From assembly GCA_028710415.1 (NCBI GenBank), contig JAQTUE010000019.1, positions 55,233-119,232 of the forward strand: a stretch of 64,000 bases of DNA, in the 5' to 3' direction. The position numbers were made by a program, and so were the translations under genes. The DNA comes from Paludibacter sp. Lineage in GTDB: Bacteria > Bacteroidota > Bacteroidia > Bacteroidales > Paludibacteraceae. The notes below the pieces were generated by a model, which saw only the letters and a list, made by a program, of their open reading frames with translations, had not been told where the DNA came from and did no database searches. This document shows positions 33,701 through 43,026 of the stretch, piece by piece (the first letter of the stretch is position 1; every line of letters starts with the position of its first letter).

Positions 33701-33946
33701 GGACGATGCTTTGATGGTGAATTCACCGTTATCATCGGTTACAGCAGTTGTTCCTAAATTGAGTACCGAGACCTGTGCCGCTTTTACGGGTAGATTAGTA
33801 TGAGCATCAATCACCTTACCTGTAATTGTAATGTTGGCTGCGTCATTATTAGGAACCGGTTTGGTCTGGGAGTAAACCCCCGGTATCAAAAACAATGTGG
33901 CAACAAAGGCCCAAATTAGTTTGAAACAGAAATGTGTTCTGTTCAT
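30761..33946 (-). CDS. SusC/RagA-like TonB-dependent transporter (second pair)
   Basis: About 1061 residues from M12 of the longest frame, which opens a signal peptide (MNRTHFCFKLIWAFVATLFL). An ATG at 33979 would add 11 residues and cannot be excluded. Domains: carboxypeptidase-regulatory-like N-terminal domain (ITITGKVIDAHTNLPVKAAQ), plug (FFIRGINSLNANAQPLFVVDG, ESITVVKDGTSIYGSKASNG) and a 22-strand-type barrel ending LTRSYYVGIKFNL. The linker between the N-terminal domain and the plug is longer than in many SusC proteins (KKTVGLTGDISNSASTNSAKG). It imports oligosaccharides with the SusD-like partner 45 bases downstream. Confidence 0.93.
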   Translation of the reverse strand: MNRTHFCFKLIWAFVATLFLIPGVYSQTKPVPNNDAANITITGKVIDAHTNLPVKAAQVSVLNLGTTAVTDDNGEFTIKASSVLAVLKISAYDYNIVEFPLRGKNAVVVKLFSDQFSTYFKKTVGLTGDISNSASTNSAKGIDHFQQVNSMSADELIETSLSGDVRAITRSGISGIGSSFFIRGINSLNANAQPLFVVDGVIWDNLNDVVSINKGFFSNPLNTIDVNDIESITVVKDGTSIYGSKASNGVVVIKTKRSQTMVTKISLNVLTGTTDMPGSIPMMNDDNFRIYASDLIGSKGITGTDISGFGFLETNKANYKVYNTSHNNTNWANQVYQQGLTNSYMINANGGDEKAMYYFSLGYTTNKGIVKSTNSNRLNTRLNADIKLLDNFNLGLNIGVTQITRTLLDDGMSFSSPSWLTYIKSPFLSPNSFTFAGDKSTDLEHTDEFYVGNPDGIISLSVNNLRNTRVNVGLLPSIKISPYITLSSQFDFSVNKTAERHYIPMYYTPEQVIKDYGISQNEVSGQTMRNTNFFDDTRLTYEKSFGRLSHLKAIYGLRYTNTYYESDYAEVHNTTTNNNTQVSSAFKFLQVSGINTQTNSLSNYLNVDYDFANRYFLTATVAMDGSSRFGKETQGGISLFGRSWAIFPAFNAGWLITSERFMKNLDVVSLLKIRAGYGMTGNDGMKDYQSMAYFSGVKFMGKANGLLLANLNNPALQWETTKTAHAGIDLGLFHDRFSLSFDYFNSNTSDLLMLKQLPIVSGLGTYWTNGGTMENKGFQFAANWKMLNFNNLKWELGASIGHYANKITSLSVADYSTLVYGGEVRTAVGVAAGSFYGYKALGVFATQAEADQANLKQLNSDGTYSKFSAGDIKFADGDKNGVKDGIIDEKDKQVIGNPNPDFYGNITSKITYKRLSLSTVFTYTIGNDVYNYFRSQLEAGSNFNNQTNLMTNRWTADGQVTTQPKAVYGDPMGNGRFSTRWIEDGSYLKLKTITLSYEVPIKSNFIEGFNIWVSANNLLTLTKYLGQDPEFSAGNSVYSQGVDAGLLPLTRSYYVGIKFNL

Positions 33947-34094
33947 ACATAATATGTATTTATATCTTTCCATTTTCATGTGTATATATGTTTTTATTTT
34001 TTTAGTTGTATGAAATAAGCAGTGGCAATAACCTTATGTGATAGGTTTCTAAGCCTTGTTTTGCTCATCAGCATACAAACAATTTTTGTGTCTT

Positions 34095-34115
34095 TTATTA
34101 TTATTATTATTATTA
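34095..34115 (-). repeat. Seven consecutive in-frame TAA stops (trinucleotide repeat)
   Basis: The FAS1 gene ends ...CAA followed by seven TAA codons in a row. The run is a (TTA)n microsatellite on the plus strand. Its length could vary without affecting the protein. Confidence 0.85.
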
Positions 34116-35684
34116 TTGAACAGGTTCGAGGATAATACAATCTATTAATAAATTCCGGTTAAAGCTCACAAGATCCGGACCAGATACTCCGGCTGCATTT
34201 TCAATCTTCAAAGCCACTGTAGCTCTTGGAAGATTTATTAAGTTACAAAATGGGAAAACTACGTTATTAGCAACCAACATTTTCTGAACCTGAAAAGGCG
34301 TTGTCGTAAATATAGCCGGAGTTTTTGTGGGCGTTGTAACTGTATTGGTGGCATCTATAGCAGCATTGGTAATCTGTTTCCCGGTGGCATCGACATAGGA
34401 TAAATAAAACTTAACTTTATTGGTTCTTGCATCGTTGGCATTGGAAATACTTGTTGGTACAAAAACACAGTAAATATTATATTTGGCAGCTAGTGTAAAG
34501 GGTATTTGAAAATTTACATAAAGTTTCGAAAGTGAGCTTTGTGTTTTTGATTCGGCTTTCAGGTATCTTCCCCGCGATACAGAGTAACCGGTTCCTAAAG
34601 CAGTCATATTATTTTGGGTGTAATTTACCAGGTCGGAAGCATCAAAAGCAGCGGACTCGGCTTCCACACGTATTTCGGATAACCACGATTCTTTGGCTTC
34701 AATATTTATTTTATTAGTTACATAACCATAACCATTGCTCAATTCACTTCTTTGTGCTCCGGAAAAAAGTCGACCCGGATCAGCCAGTTTAATGCCATTC
34801 GTAGATTTCAACGTATCAAGCATTGAGAATGAATTGGCTAACCTCCCTCTAAAAAACAGGTCTTTAACCAATACCAATTTTGCAGTTTTCATTTGTTTTG
34901 TTGCGCCACCTTCAGCGATTGTTGATTTAAAAAAGGGTGAAATCCGGTCGTAAGCTTCTTTCCATGCGGTATTATTTGGCAATATAGCCGTATAAATACT
35001 ATCCTCTGTTTTTAATGCGGCCAGATTGTCTAAAACAATGTTGGTGGTTTTTTTTACTGAATCCACAAACACTCCATCCTGAAAGCTGGCTTCAAGATCA
35101 TAAGTTTTAATATTCAATGATTTTAGATACACACTTAAAGAATCAAGATCCGGCGTTTGTCCAATATATTCCCAAAAATTCAAAGTATAAGGAGCATATT
35201 CGCCAATAATATGAACAATGCCGTTTTTCATTGCCTGATCGGATAAAATTATCGCCTTACCACCAAAAGTAAAACCGGCACCACTTTTCTCAAACTTCAA
35301 CAATTTATTGTCAAACATGCGAAGTGTTTTTCCTGCATTCACCAATATTGAAGTGGAATACGAAAAACGGGTAATGTGATTTTTCACAATATTGTTTACC
35401 AGTGCTGTATCGGTAATATTGACCATTTTTAGGCTTTTGTTAGTTGGTGCCCAAACGGTGAATGATTGGGACTGGCTTAGAATGGAGTCATAACCTGTTA
35501 CCCGCAACATCTCTGCAAACTTTGTCAAGGATGTATCTTGCGAAATATATTGATATAAATTCAGACTACTTTTATTCAAAGGTCCGGAATTGTAGTGCTC
35601 ATCCCAAACATCAGAACATGAAATTGCCGACAATGCAATTATCAGTGTTACAATAAATGGAAAACTTAACTTCTTAAATTTCAT
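34113..35684 (-). CDS. FAS1 (fasciclin) domain lipoprotein, 523 residues
   Basis: A lipobox with C23 (SAISC) marks a lipoprotein. FAS1-like region about 40-170 has SLTKFAEMLRVTGYDSIL, SFTVWAPTNKSLKM, VKNHITRFSYSTSI and NGIVHIIGEY. A second, weaker FAS1-like part (about 170-330) has DSIYTAILPNNTAWKEAYD. The C-terminal 190 residues (EIRVEAESAAFDASDLV to the end) look like a beta-sandwich of the kind found on Bacteroidetes FAS1 proteins in polysaccharide loci. No enzyme motif is present. It lies between the two SusC/D pairs and, by position, probably acts as an accessory surface glycan- or protein-binding lipoprotein. Confidence 0.85.
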   Translation of the reverse strand: MKFKKLSFPFIVTLIIALSAISCSDVWDEHYNSGPLNKSSLNLYQYISQDTSLTKFAEMLRVTGYDSILSQSQSFTVWAPTNKSLKMVNITDTALVNNIVKNHITRFSYSTSILVNAGKTLRMFDNKLLKFEKSGAGFTFGGKAIILSDQAMKNGIVHIIGEYAPYTLNFWEYIGQTPDLDSLSVYLKSLNIKTYDLEASFQDGVFVDSVKKTTNIVLDNLAALKTEDSIYTAILPNNTAWKEAYDRISPFFKSTIAEGGATKQMKTAKLVLVKDLFFRGRLANSFSMLDTLKSTNGIKLADPGRLFSGAQRSELSNGYGYVTNKINIEAKESWLSEIRVEAESAAFDASDLVNYTQNNMTALGTGYSVSRGRYLKAESKTQSSLSKLYVNFQIPFTLAAKYNIYCVFVPTSISNANDARTNKVKFYLSYVDATGKQITNAAIDATNTVTTPTKTPAIFTTTPFQVQKMLVANNVVFPFCNLINLPRATVALKIENAAGVSGPDLVSFNRNLLIDCIILEPVQ

Positions 35685-35788
35685 AATAGTGTACTATATT
35701 ATAATGTTTAACTCTTTAAATGTAATGCGCGTTTGATGTGAAAATTGGAATAATATTTAAAACCTTTGTTTTAAAATTTTGGAACTGA

Positions 35789-37762
35789 TCAATAAATATC
35801 TTCAGTTTCCAAAGCACTTGTAGGGACAAATTCAAGGTAATCGAACATGAACTCACCACCACTCAACGCTTTTACTGAGAACTTATGATGTCCGGCAGTG
35901 TTGAAAGTATATGTTCCCATAATCCTTCGCAATATTTGTGTACTATAACGTGCATTCTCTCCATATGACCAACCTGTAACCGGAACTTTATAAGAAGCAG
36001 GACCTTTCATATATCCCCGGTTGCGCATCGTTTTATCGTTTTCATAACCTTCGTAGTCATCAGCTATTGTATGTGGAGCTACATAACCAATTGCTGCATC
36101 GTTTGATTGTGTATTCAGGTTTAATGGCACACCACAAGGAACATCATCAAAATAAAGTTGTGCAACGCCTCGTCTGCCATTGGTCAGATAACCAAAACGA
36201 ACTTCGTAAGTACCGGCTGGAATAGGAGGTGTAACGATGCTAAAATCGAATAATTTCCCAGATTTAGCATTCAAATAAATTTCATCACCCTCATAATTCT
36301 GAAATTTTTCATAACAAGTTAAATAAGACACCACAGTTTGTTCCGATGAGCTTATGCGACTTATATAACCACGCGGAATCTGGAAATCAATGTTTTGAGA
36401 TGGCGACTTAGAACTGACCGTTCCACGCCCGCGCATATTGTTATTGGTCAATTCATCAAAGAAACTCGAAGAATCGAAACGTAAACGTTTACTTGATATT
36501 TCATTGGATACATCTGTACTAAAAACCAACATACCATCAATTTCGTGATAGACTCCATTTCCGGCATCTTTATTCTGGTTTGAAGTTACCAAATGGATAC
36601 TTTTACCGGTTTCGCGACAATAATTAAATAAATTAAGTCCACCTAATGACCTGTCTTTTTTTACTTCCATCAGCGTGTTTGGACACATTGACTCAATATA
36701 CTCATACATGTCTCTACCCACTAATTTAATCATGTGGTCGGTATCATATTTATCAATAAAGTGCAGCGAACTCAGTCGTTTGGTTATGATATGATAAGCT
36801 ACAAAGCGATTTAAACTGTTCGTCCTGCTTGTTACTTTCTTATCATCAGCATCTTCGGGATACATTTTATCATAAATACCTGCTGCATAAGCTTTAAGAC
36901 TGGTAATGTCGGTAATCCCATTAGCATTCATGGTTTGGTCGCTTTCCATAAGCAAGGTATAACCATACTTACGTGATAAAGGAAGAACGTCGTAGTACCA
37001 TTGATTTTTATCCTTGGTCGTTACAATTAAATCAGTGAATTTTGCAAAATTGTAAGATTCATCTTCTACCCGAATAAGTGAGTCAGCCAAACCTGTGGCT
37101 ACTAATGCATTGTAAAATACTGAAAAAACGCTATCCTGAGCAATTACACCAGCAATACCCACCCGGACAGGTTTAATTACTTTGCTTATTTTATGAATCA
37201 CACCATTATGAACCAGAATATCTTTTGTCAACACCAGCGACGTGTCAATAACTATTTTGCCCCTGGTATTGGTTGAACTGGTTTGAATATATCCGACTCC
37301 CATATTGGTAAAACCTGTCAGAATAGACCGCTGACTCATGGAAAGTACCGGAAGTGGTCCATCAGACACAAAACTGGCCAAATTCACAACTGAACCATTT
37401 ATTATATGATCGTAAGCAATTAATTTAAGCGAATCGATCGGAAAATCGGACAGTTGATGTCTTCCCATGCTGGTATAATAGTCTTTCATGGCCTTGTTGT
37501 CAGGTGCAAAACAAGTATAAGCTCCATAGGAGTTCAGCATGCCCATCACTTTAGTTGTATCCAGCAACCTTGCAAATTCGGAATAGTCAGCTGGATTATC
37601 TTTCAGGTATTGACCCAACATATTATCGGTAAAAGTATATAGGTTTTCATCTGCCATTTTATCGGAGTTGCAAGCAGAAAACAGAAAGACAGACACAATC
37701 ATCAACGCCAAAATTAATTTAGTGTGTTGAAATAAAGCGTTTGTAAAATTATCATTTTTCAT
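35789..37762 (-). CDS. FAS1 (fasciclin) domain lipoprotein, about 657 residues
   Basis: The start at 37762 is chosen because it opens the lipoprotein signal (C31 in VFLFSAC). The longer frame from 37828 adds 22 residues without function. Two FAS1 repeats are seen: about 40-210 (YSEFARLLDTTKVMGML, AYTCFAPDNKAMKDYY, HNGVIHKISKVIKP) and about 215-430 (DSVFSVFYNALVATGL, FVAYHIITKRLSSL, EIDGMLVFSTDV). The C-terminal part (about 450-657) has jelly-roll-like stretches (GTYEVRFGYLTNGRRGVAQLY, AGHHKFSVKALSGGEFMFDYL). It follows the first SusD gene by 163 bases and precedes the second FAS1 gene by about 100 bases. Confidence 0.85.
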   Translation of the reverse strand: MKNDNFTNALFQHTKLILALMIVSVFLFSACNSDKMADENLYTFTDNMLGQYLKDNPADYSEFARLLDTTKVMGMLNSYGAYTCFAPDNKAMKDYYTSMGRHQLSDFPIDSLKLIAYDHIINGSVVNLASFVSDGPLPVLSMSQRSILTGFTNMGVGYIQTSSTNTRGKIVIDTSLVLTKDILVHNGVIHKISKVIKPVRVGIAGVIAQDSVFSVFYNALVATGLADSLIRVEDESYNFAKFTDLIVTTKDKNQWYYDVLPLSRKYGYTLLMESDQTMNANGITDITSLKAYAAGIYDKMYPEDADDKKVTSRTNSLNRFVAYHIITKRLSSLHFIDKYDTDHMIKLVGRDMYEYIESMCPNTLMEVKKDRSLGGLNLFNYCRETGKSIHLVTSNQNKDAGNGVYHEIDGMLVFSTDVSNEISSKRLRFDSSSFFDELTNNNMRGRGTVSSKSPSQNIDFQIPRGYISRISSSEQTVVSYLTCYEKFQNYEGDEIYLNAKSGKLFDFSIVTPPIPAGTYEVRFGYLTNGRRGVAQLYFDDVPCGVPLNLNTQSNDAAIGYVAPHTIADDYEGYENDKTMRNRGYMKGPASYKVPVTGWSYGENARYSTQILRRIMGTYTFNTAGHHKFSVKALSGGEFMFDYLEFVPTSALETEDIY

Positions 37763-37925
37763 TTTAATAAATGTGTAAAGTGTACAACAAAAAAAATAGC
37801 AATTGTCAGTTAGAAGATTTATAATCAATTAGCTACAACCAAAGAAATCTGATTTTATATAAATTATTCTTCATTACTTATTCATTAATAACATGTTTCA
37901 AAGACAAACTTTTAGGTGTATAAAA

Positions 37926-39542
37926 TTATCGGTTCGAAGAGCTTGCTGCATTTTCGTAATAAGGATTTTGCTTCAGTTTATTATTTGCATTCAATTCCCC
38001 CTGTGAAATAGGCATATACATAGCATCCAATACAGCTGCGCCGAGCGCCACTGTGTTACCGCTCACTTTGTTATTTACAAAAGTATTTAAAGTTGAAGTC
38101 GATTTTTCCCGACGTGCCAGGCGCACCAAATCAAACCAACGTTTTCCTTCAAAAAGCAATTCGCGGTGACGTTCACGTAATACCAGATCAGACAAGGCTG
38201 ATTGTGTCAGGTAATTAGTCAGTTTGAGTGAATCAGCTACTATGGTTCCATTTGTATTTGATCTTAAATAGGTTTTATTCACCATTTCAATTGCTTTGGT
38301 ATTGTTTTCTGTGCCACCCAATTGTACCAATGCTTCGGCTTTCATTAACATTACGTCTGCTAAGCGATAGAGTATCCAGTTAGCTGTTCCACTCCTGAAA
38401 ATGTATAATGAAGTTGTAAGTGTTCCTGAAGTACCTTCAATACGAAATCCCGTGTTTTTAAATATTGGGAATACATCTCCATTCGATCGGTAAGAATCTT
38501 TGGAACGAATATCATTGGTACTTTCAATATCAGTTGCGTTAATTTTATAATAAAATGGAGAATGAATTCCTGTTGCTTTGGCTACATCTGTTTCATTGGT
38601 ATTAAAAGCAAGATTTACGGGGAAAGTAAGCTCACCTATAGAAATGTTATTAGAACCAAACAAAATTGCTACAGGATTATTCGTTTGAACACTGGTATTG
38701 AACTGAAGTTCAAGTATCGATTCGTCGGATTGACCTTTGTAAAATACCTGATAAGCATTACTATTCTTGGTTTCTATAAGTTGTAAGTTTTTATCAGCAA
38801 GCACTTTATTGGCAGTTTCCACACATTTCCCATATTGCTCATCCCACAGATAAACATCGGCCAATAAAGCGTTTACTCCATTTAGTGTAAACCGTCCTTT
38901 GTTAAAATCTTTCCGTCCATAATCGGTACGAATATATTGTTGTGCAAAGGTCAAGTCATCAATAATATGATCAAGTATTTCGCGGTTTGAAGATTTCTCC
39001 AATGCATAATTTTGTGTATCGTCCACACTGGCTTGATCCACCCAAGGCACTTCATTGTATGTGCGCGCCAGATAGAAGTAGCAAAGTGCCCGAATAGCCC
39101 TTGCCTCAGCCTGAATTTTTAACAGGTCTGCCTGTGAAAAATTCTTATCACGTCCTACTACAGCCGGGGCATAGTTCAATAAGGTATTGCAATAATTTAT
39201 AACTGCATAAAATGAACCCCATGAAGCACAGGGATTAGTTGCTGTAAGTTCACCTTTCATAATTTTCCCCAAACCCATATCTTCTCTTGCTTTGGCAAAA
39301 CCTGTAGTTACAAAATTATCCGACCGGAGTTCTCCCCAGACTATCATCCTGTATACACAATCATCTTCGGTTAACCCCCGGTAACAAGCAAATACTACCG
39401 ATTCAACATCGGATTCCGATTGCCAGTATTCCTCCAAAATAATCTGGCTTTCTGGCTTTACAGTTAACCAATCTGTACATCCGGTGGCTCCAAATAGTAG
39501 AGCTGCCGATATTAATATTATTGATATTTTTAGTTTTTTCAT
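37926..39542 (-). CDS. SusD/RagB-like glycan-binding lipoprotein (first pair)
   Basis: 538 residues from the ATG at 39542, which begins the lipoprotein signal with C22 (LFGATGC). The frame extends to 39689, but the extra 49 residues would overlap the SusC gene and precede the signal. Typical SusD motifs: PESQIILEEYWQSESDVESVV, AEARAIRALCYFYLARTYNEVP, YRLADVMLMKAEALVQLGG, LRERHRELLFEGKRWFDLVRL and a C-terminal PISQGELNANNKLKQNPYY. It partners the SusC-like transporter encoded 136 bases upstream. Confidence 0.94.
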   Translation of the reverse strand: MKKLKISIILISAALLFGATGCTDWLTVKPESQIILEEYWQSESDVESVVFACYRGLTEDDCVYRMIVWGELRSDNFVTTGFAKAREDMGLGKIMKGELTATNPCASWGSFYAVINYCNTLLNYAPAVVGRDKNFSQADLLKIQAEARAIRALCYFYLARTYNEVPWVDQASVDDTQNYALEKSSNREILDHIIDDLTFAQQYIRTDYGRKDFNKGRFTLNGVNALLADVYLWDEQYGKCVETANKVLADKNLQLIETKNSNAYQVFYKGQSDESILELQFNTSVQTNNPVAILFGSNNISIGELTFPVNLAFNTNETDVAKATGIHSPFYYKINATDIESTNDIRSKDSYRSNGDVFPIFKNTGFRIEGTSGTLTTSLYIFRSGTANWILYRLADVMLMKAEALVQLGGTENNTKAIEMVNKTYLRSNTNGTIVADSLKLTNYLTQSALSDLVLRERHRELLFEGKRWFDLVRLARREKSTSTLNTFVNNKVSGNTVALGAAVLDAMYMPISQGELNANNKLKQNPYYENAASSSNR

Positions 39543-39678
39543 TGTAAAAAAATATGTTGTGTAATCGTGCAACTGATTATTGTCTAATTGTAAATAAAGA
39601 AAAAATAATGTCAAATGATTTGTTATAAAAAAACAGAGATTATCTATTAGTAATTTCTTATTTTGTTCCGGGTGAAAT

Positions 39679-42600
39679 TTATAAACCAACAGAAAGTCCT
39701 AATGTGAAATCTTTTGTACGTGGTGTATTGGCTCCATCTATACTTAACCCTTTATTACTCATTAAGCTTCCATAGCCCACTTCGGGGTCAACTCCGGTAT
39801 ATTGTGTAAATACAAAAAGATTATTAAAAGTGAGATACAAACTCATTTTCTGAACTCTAAATCGTTTCAATAGTTTTGTTGGTATCGAATAATTAAAAGT
39901 CAGGTATTTAAATCGAAGAAAAGATCCATCCTCTACAAATCTGTCACTACCCAGCCAATTATACCCTTCTTTGTGCAATGCTCGGGGTAAAATATTACCG
40001 TTATTGACACTCTCTGTATTTACAGAATTATCTCCATCTATTCGCCAACGCCAGTTTACGGCAATACTTTGGTTGTTGTCCTCGTACATATTCTCTGCAT
40101 ACATACGGGCTGAATTGATTATTTTATTACCCAAACGGAAATTAAAGAGCATATTACAGGACAGGTTTTTATACCGGAATGTTGGACCGAATCCACCATT
40201 GATTTTGGGGTTACTATTCCCCAGATACACGATATCTAACTGATCGATACTTCCATCGTGGTTAATATCTTCATAAATGGCATCACCCCCGCGAAATTTA
40301 TATTGCTTCCCAGCAACTCCATAAGCAAAATACATTGGTTTTGCATTCCCGTTTTCATCCACAATGACCTGTCCTTTAGCATCTTTGGCTACCGGAGCAT
40401 TTGAATGAGATTCGGAATATTTATCCCATTGATAAACACCTTTGTAACGGAAACCGTAAATTGATCCAAAGGAGTTCCCTGTTTGTACCCGGGTCAGGTA
40501 TTCACCATTATTATATCCATAATTTTCATTCAGGTTGGTTAATAGTTTCTCTTCCAGGTCCACCAGCGTATTTGTATAATTGGAAAGATTAAATTTGAAA
40601 TCTATACTAAAGTCTTTGCTTTGAATAAATTTATTTGCATAAAAATTTACTTCCCAACCTACATTGTCCATAGTTCCACCATTAATATACGAGTAACTTC
40701 CGAAACCGGATGAAGATGATACTGCAACATTTGGGAACAATAAGTCGGTTGTTCTTTTGTTGTAAAAGTTTAGATCAAACACATATTTATCCTCAAACAA
40801 TCCTAAATCGATACCATAGTTAAATGAACTGGTAGCTTCCCATCGCAAATTATCCAATCTAAGCGAAGATGGTTTGATGGATGACTGACTTAAATAAGAA
40901 CCATAGTTTTCATACCGGCTTTGGTATAAATACTCTCTGTCAGGTTGATTACCACTAATACCCCATGCCGGACGTACAGCCAACATACTTAACCACGATT
41001 TTGTGTTCTTCAAAAATGGTTCATCGGAAATGATGTATTTAATATTTACCCCAGGGAAATTTCCAAATTTGTTGGTTGCTCCAAAACGGGTACTTCCTTC
41101 ACGACGTAAAGTTCCATCTAAAATATAGCGGCCTTTGTAAGCATAGTGCATACGAGCCATGAGAGCCATTGAGCGCCAACTGGAATGACTTGTACTGGCA
41201 TCGTAGAGTGTGCCAATACCTGAGGCGTCAGGAGCCTCGCCGGAAGGCATGGATGCAGAAAGAACTCCCTGGCTGGATGAACTGCCAACATTAATTTGCA
41301 TGGCACCATAAAGCAAGAGGCTGTGGTCTTTGTTCTCAAATTTAGGCTCCCAGGCAAGATTTTGTTCTCCAAAAATGGACAAACTCTCAGAATCGTAATT
41401 GTCTGCCTGATTGACAGTTCCTTTTCCATTTTTATCGGTTGTATTCCAAATTGAATTCGACACTTCCTGAGGCAGGTATTTATTGGTTTTGTCATTATTC
41501 ATATCGAAGGATACAAACATATTGTAACGTAAAATTTGTTTTTCGGGATCCAACAAATCAAACTGCAACCTGAAAGTTGGCAAAATACGCAATGATTGTA
41601 ACCGGTTGGTTGCCAGCATACCTAATGCCACCGGATTCATAAGGAGTCTTTGATCATCACCCAAACTTGATTTGCTCAAAATATTGTAAAAAGAATTTGT
41701 ATTATTACCTTGATTATCTTGAGCATAAATGCTGACATTAGGCATTTTTTTGTAAGCAATACCTAATAAGTTGTCGGAATTTCGTGCATTATTCGAATTC
41801 GTCAATGAGAACTCGGAAATAAATTTAATCCGGTCCGAAACTTTGTACTCCAGATAGGCACGGGTAGAAACACGAGTCAATTCCTGACCGATAACAGTTC
41901 CGTTTTGACGGAAGTAACCTCCCGACACGCGGTAATTAGCACGTTCGCCACCACCCGACAAAGTGAGGTAATGGTCATTGATTTCACCTACCTGGGTTAC
42001 CGCCTTTACCCAATCGGTATTGTTATTATAATTTTCGTATTCGGAAAAATTCCGGTTGTAATTGTATTCATTAATGTTATTCGCGTTTTCGTCTTGTTTG
42101 GAATTAAAATAAGACTGTTTCATTAACATAGTAAAATCATCACCAGTCAACATGTTAAGCCCCTGTGGTTGAACGGTGTTGGTGAAACGATACGTATAAT
42201 CAACACGAGTAGGACCCGATATCCCTTTTTTTGTGGTTATCTGTAATATGCCATTTGCTCCTTTTGATCCCCAGATAGCCGAAGCAGCAGCATCTTTTAA
42301 TACCGTAATTTCCAATATGTCGTCAGGGTTAATGCTCAACATGTTGGCATATTGTTCCTGATTGGAGTTGGCAAAATCAAAGTTAGGGTCAATTTGCGAT
42401 TCATATGGAACACCGTTTACGACAATCAGGGGCTGACTATTACCTGTAATTGAAGTTACTCCTCGAATACGCATCGAGGTTCCACTACCGGGGTCGCCCG
42501 AGTTGGCCACAATGTCCAGGCCTGCAATACGTCCCTGAAGTGCCTCATCGACTGACGACACCTGAAGTCCTTCCATCTCCTTCATGTTAATGGTTTGCAT

Positions 42601-43026
42601 TGCGGTACCAATTTCCCGGGTTGGGATTACATATCCACTCTGAGTTTGTTTTTTTGTGCCGACAATTTCTACCTGTTTCAGTGATTGATTGTTTTCAGAC
42701 AGTATGATATTGATAACTGTTTTATTAGCTATCGGTTTTATTTGTTTTACGTAACTGATATAACTTACTGACAACCTGTTTTGAAGGTTTTTTACTTTCA
42801 GAACATAATGACCGTTGATATCGGTAATGGTCTGACTCACTATACGATTATTGGCATCTATTTCTGTTACATTTACACCAATAAGAGTTCCTTTATCGGT
42901 GGCAGATGTAACCTCACCCTGAATTATTGTTCCTCCTGATTTATTCTGTGCAAAAATACTGACTGAACACACACAGGTGAACAATAATAAGAGTGCAGTA
43001 ATGGTTCGTTTCATATATTTTTTCAT
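39679..43026 (-). CDS. SusC/RagA-like TonB-dependent transporter (first pair)
   Basis: 1115 residues, a standard length for SusC. Signal peptide, then a carboxypeptidase-regulatory-like domain (IIQGEVTSATDKGTLIGVNV), plug with AGLDIVANSGDPGSGTSMRI, the RGVTSITGNSQPLIVVNG segment and EITVLKDAAASAIWGSKGANG, and a beta-barrel ending TKDFTLGLSVGL. The start codon overlaps the stop of the upstream FAS1 gene (TAATG), implying translational coupling. M5 is an alternative start. It would import oligosaccharides produced outside the cell. Confidence 0.95.
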   Translation of the reverse strand: MKKYMKRTITALLLLFTCVCSVSIFAQNKSGGTIIQGEVTSATDKGTLIGVNVTEIDANNRIVSQTITDINGHYVLKVKNLQNRLSVSYISYVKQIKPIANKTVINIILSENNQSLKQVEIVGTKKQTQSGYVIPTREIGTAMQTINMKEMEGLQVSSVDEALQGRIAGLDIVANSGDPGSGTSMRIRGVTSITGNSQPLIVVNGVPYESQIDPNFDFANSNQEQYANMLSINPDDILEITVLKDAAASAIWGSKGANGILQITTKKGISGPTRVDYTYRFTNTVQPQGLNMLTGDDFTMLMKQSYFNSKQDENANNINEYNYNRNFSEYENYNNNTDWVKAVTQVGEINDHYLTLSGGGERANYRVSGGYFRQNGTVIGQELTRVSTRAYLEYKVSDRIKFISEFSLTNSNNARNSDNLLGIAYKKMPNVSIYAQDNQGNNTNSFYNILSKSSLGDDQRLLMNPVALGMLATNRLQSLRILPTFRLQFDLLDPEKQILRYNMFVSFDMNNDKTNKYLPQEVSNSIWNTTDKNGKGTVNQADNYDSESLSIFGEQNLAWEPKFENKDHSLLLYGAMQINVGSSSSQGVLSASMPSGEAPDASGIGTLYDASTSHSSWRSMALMARMHYAYKGRYILDGTLRREGSTRFGATNKFGNFPGVNIKYIISDEPFLKNTKSWLSMLAVRPAWGISGNQPDREYLYQSRYENYGSYLSQSSIKPSSLRLDNLRWEATSSFNYGIDLGLFEDKYVFDLNFYNKRTTDLLFPNVAVSSSSGFGSYSYINGGTMDNVGWEVNFYANKFIQSKDFSIDFKFNLSNYTNTLVDLEEKLLTNLNENYGYNNGEYLTRVQTGNSFGSIYGFRYKGVYQWDKYSESHSNAPVAKDAKGQVIVDENGNAKPMYFAYGVAGKQYKFRGGDAIYEDINHDGSIDQLDIVYLGNSNPKINGGFGPTFRYKNLSCNMLFNFRLGNKIINSARMYAENMYEDNNQSIAVNWRWRIDGDNSVNTESVNNGNILPRALHKEGYNWLGSDRFVEDGSFLRFKYLTFNYSIPTKLLKRFRVQKMSLYLTFNNLFVFTQYTGVDPEVGYGSLMSNKGLSIDGANTPRTKDFTLGLSVGL

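Noticed and set aside
39543..39689. N-terminal extension of the first SusD protein
   Set aside because: It precedes the lipoprotein signal by 49 residues and overlaps the end of the SusC gene.
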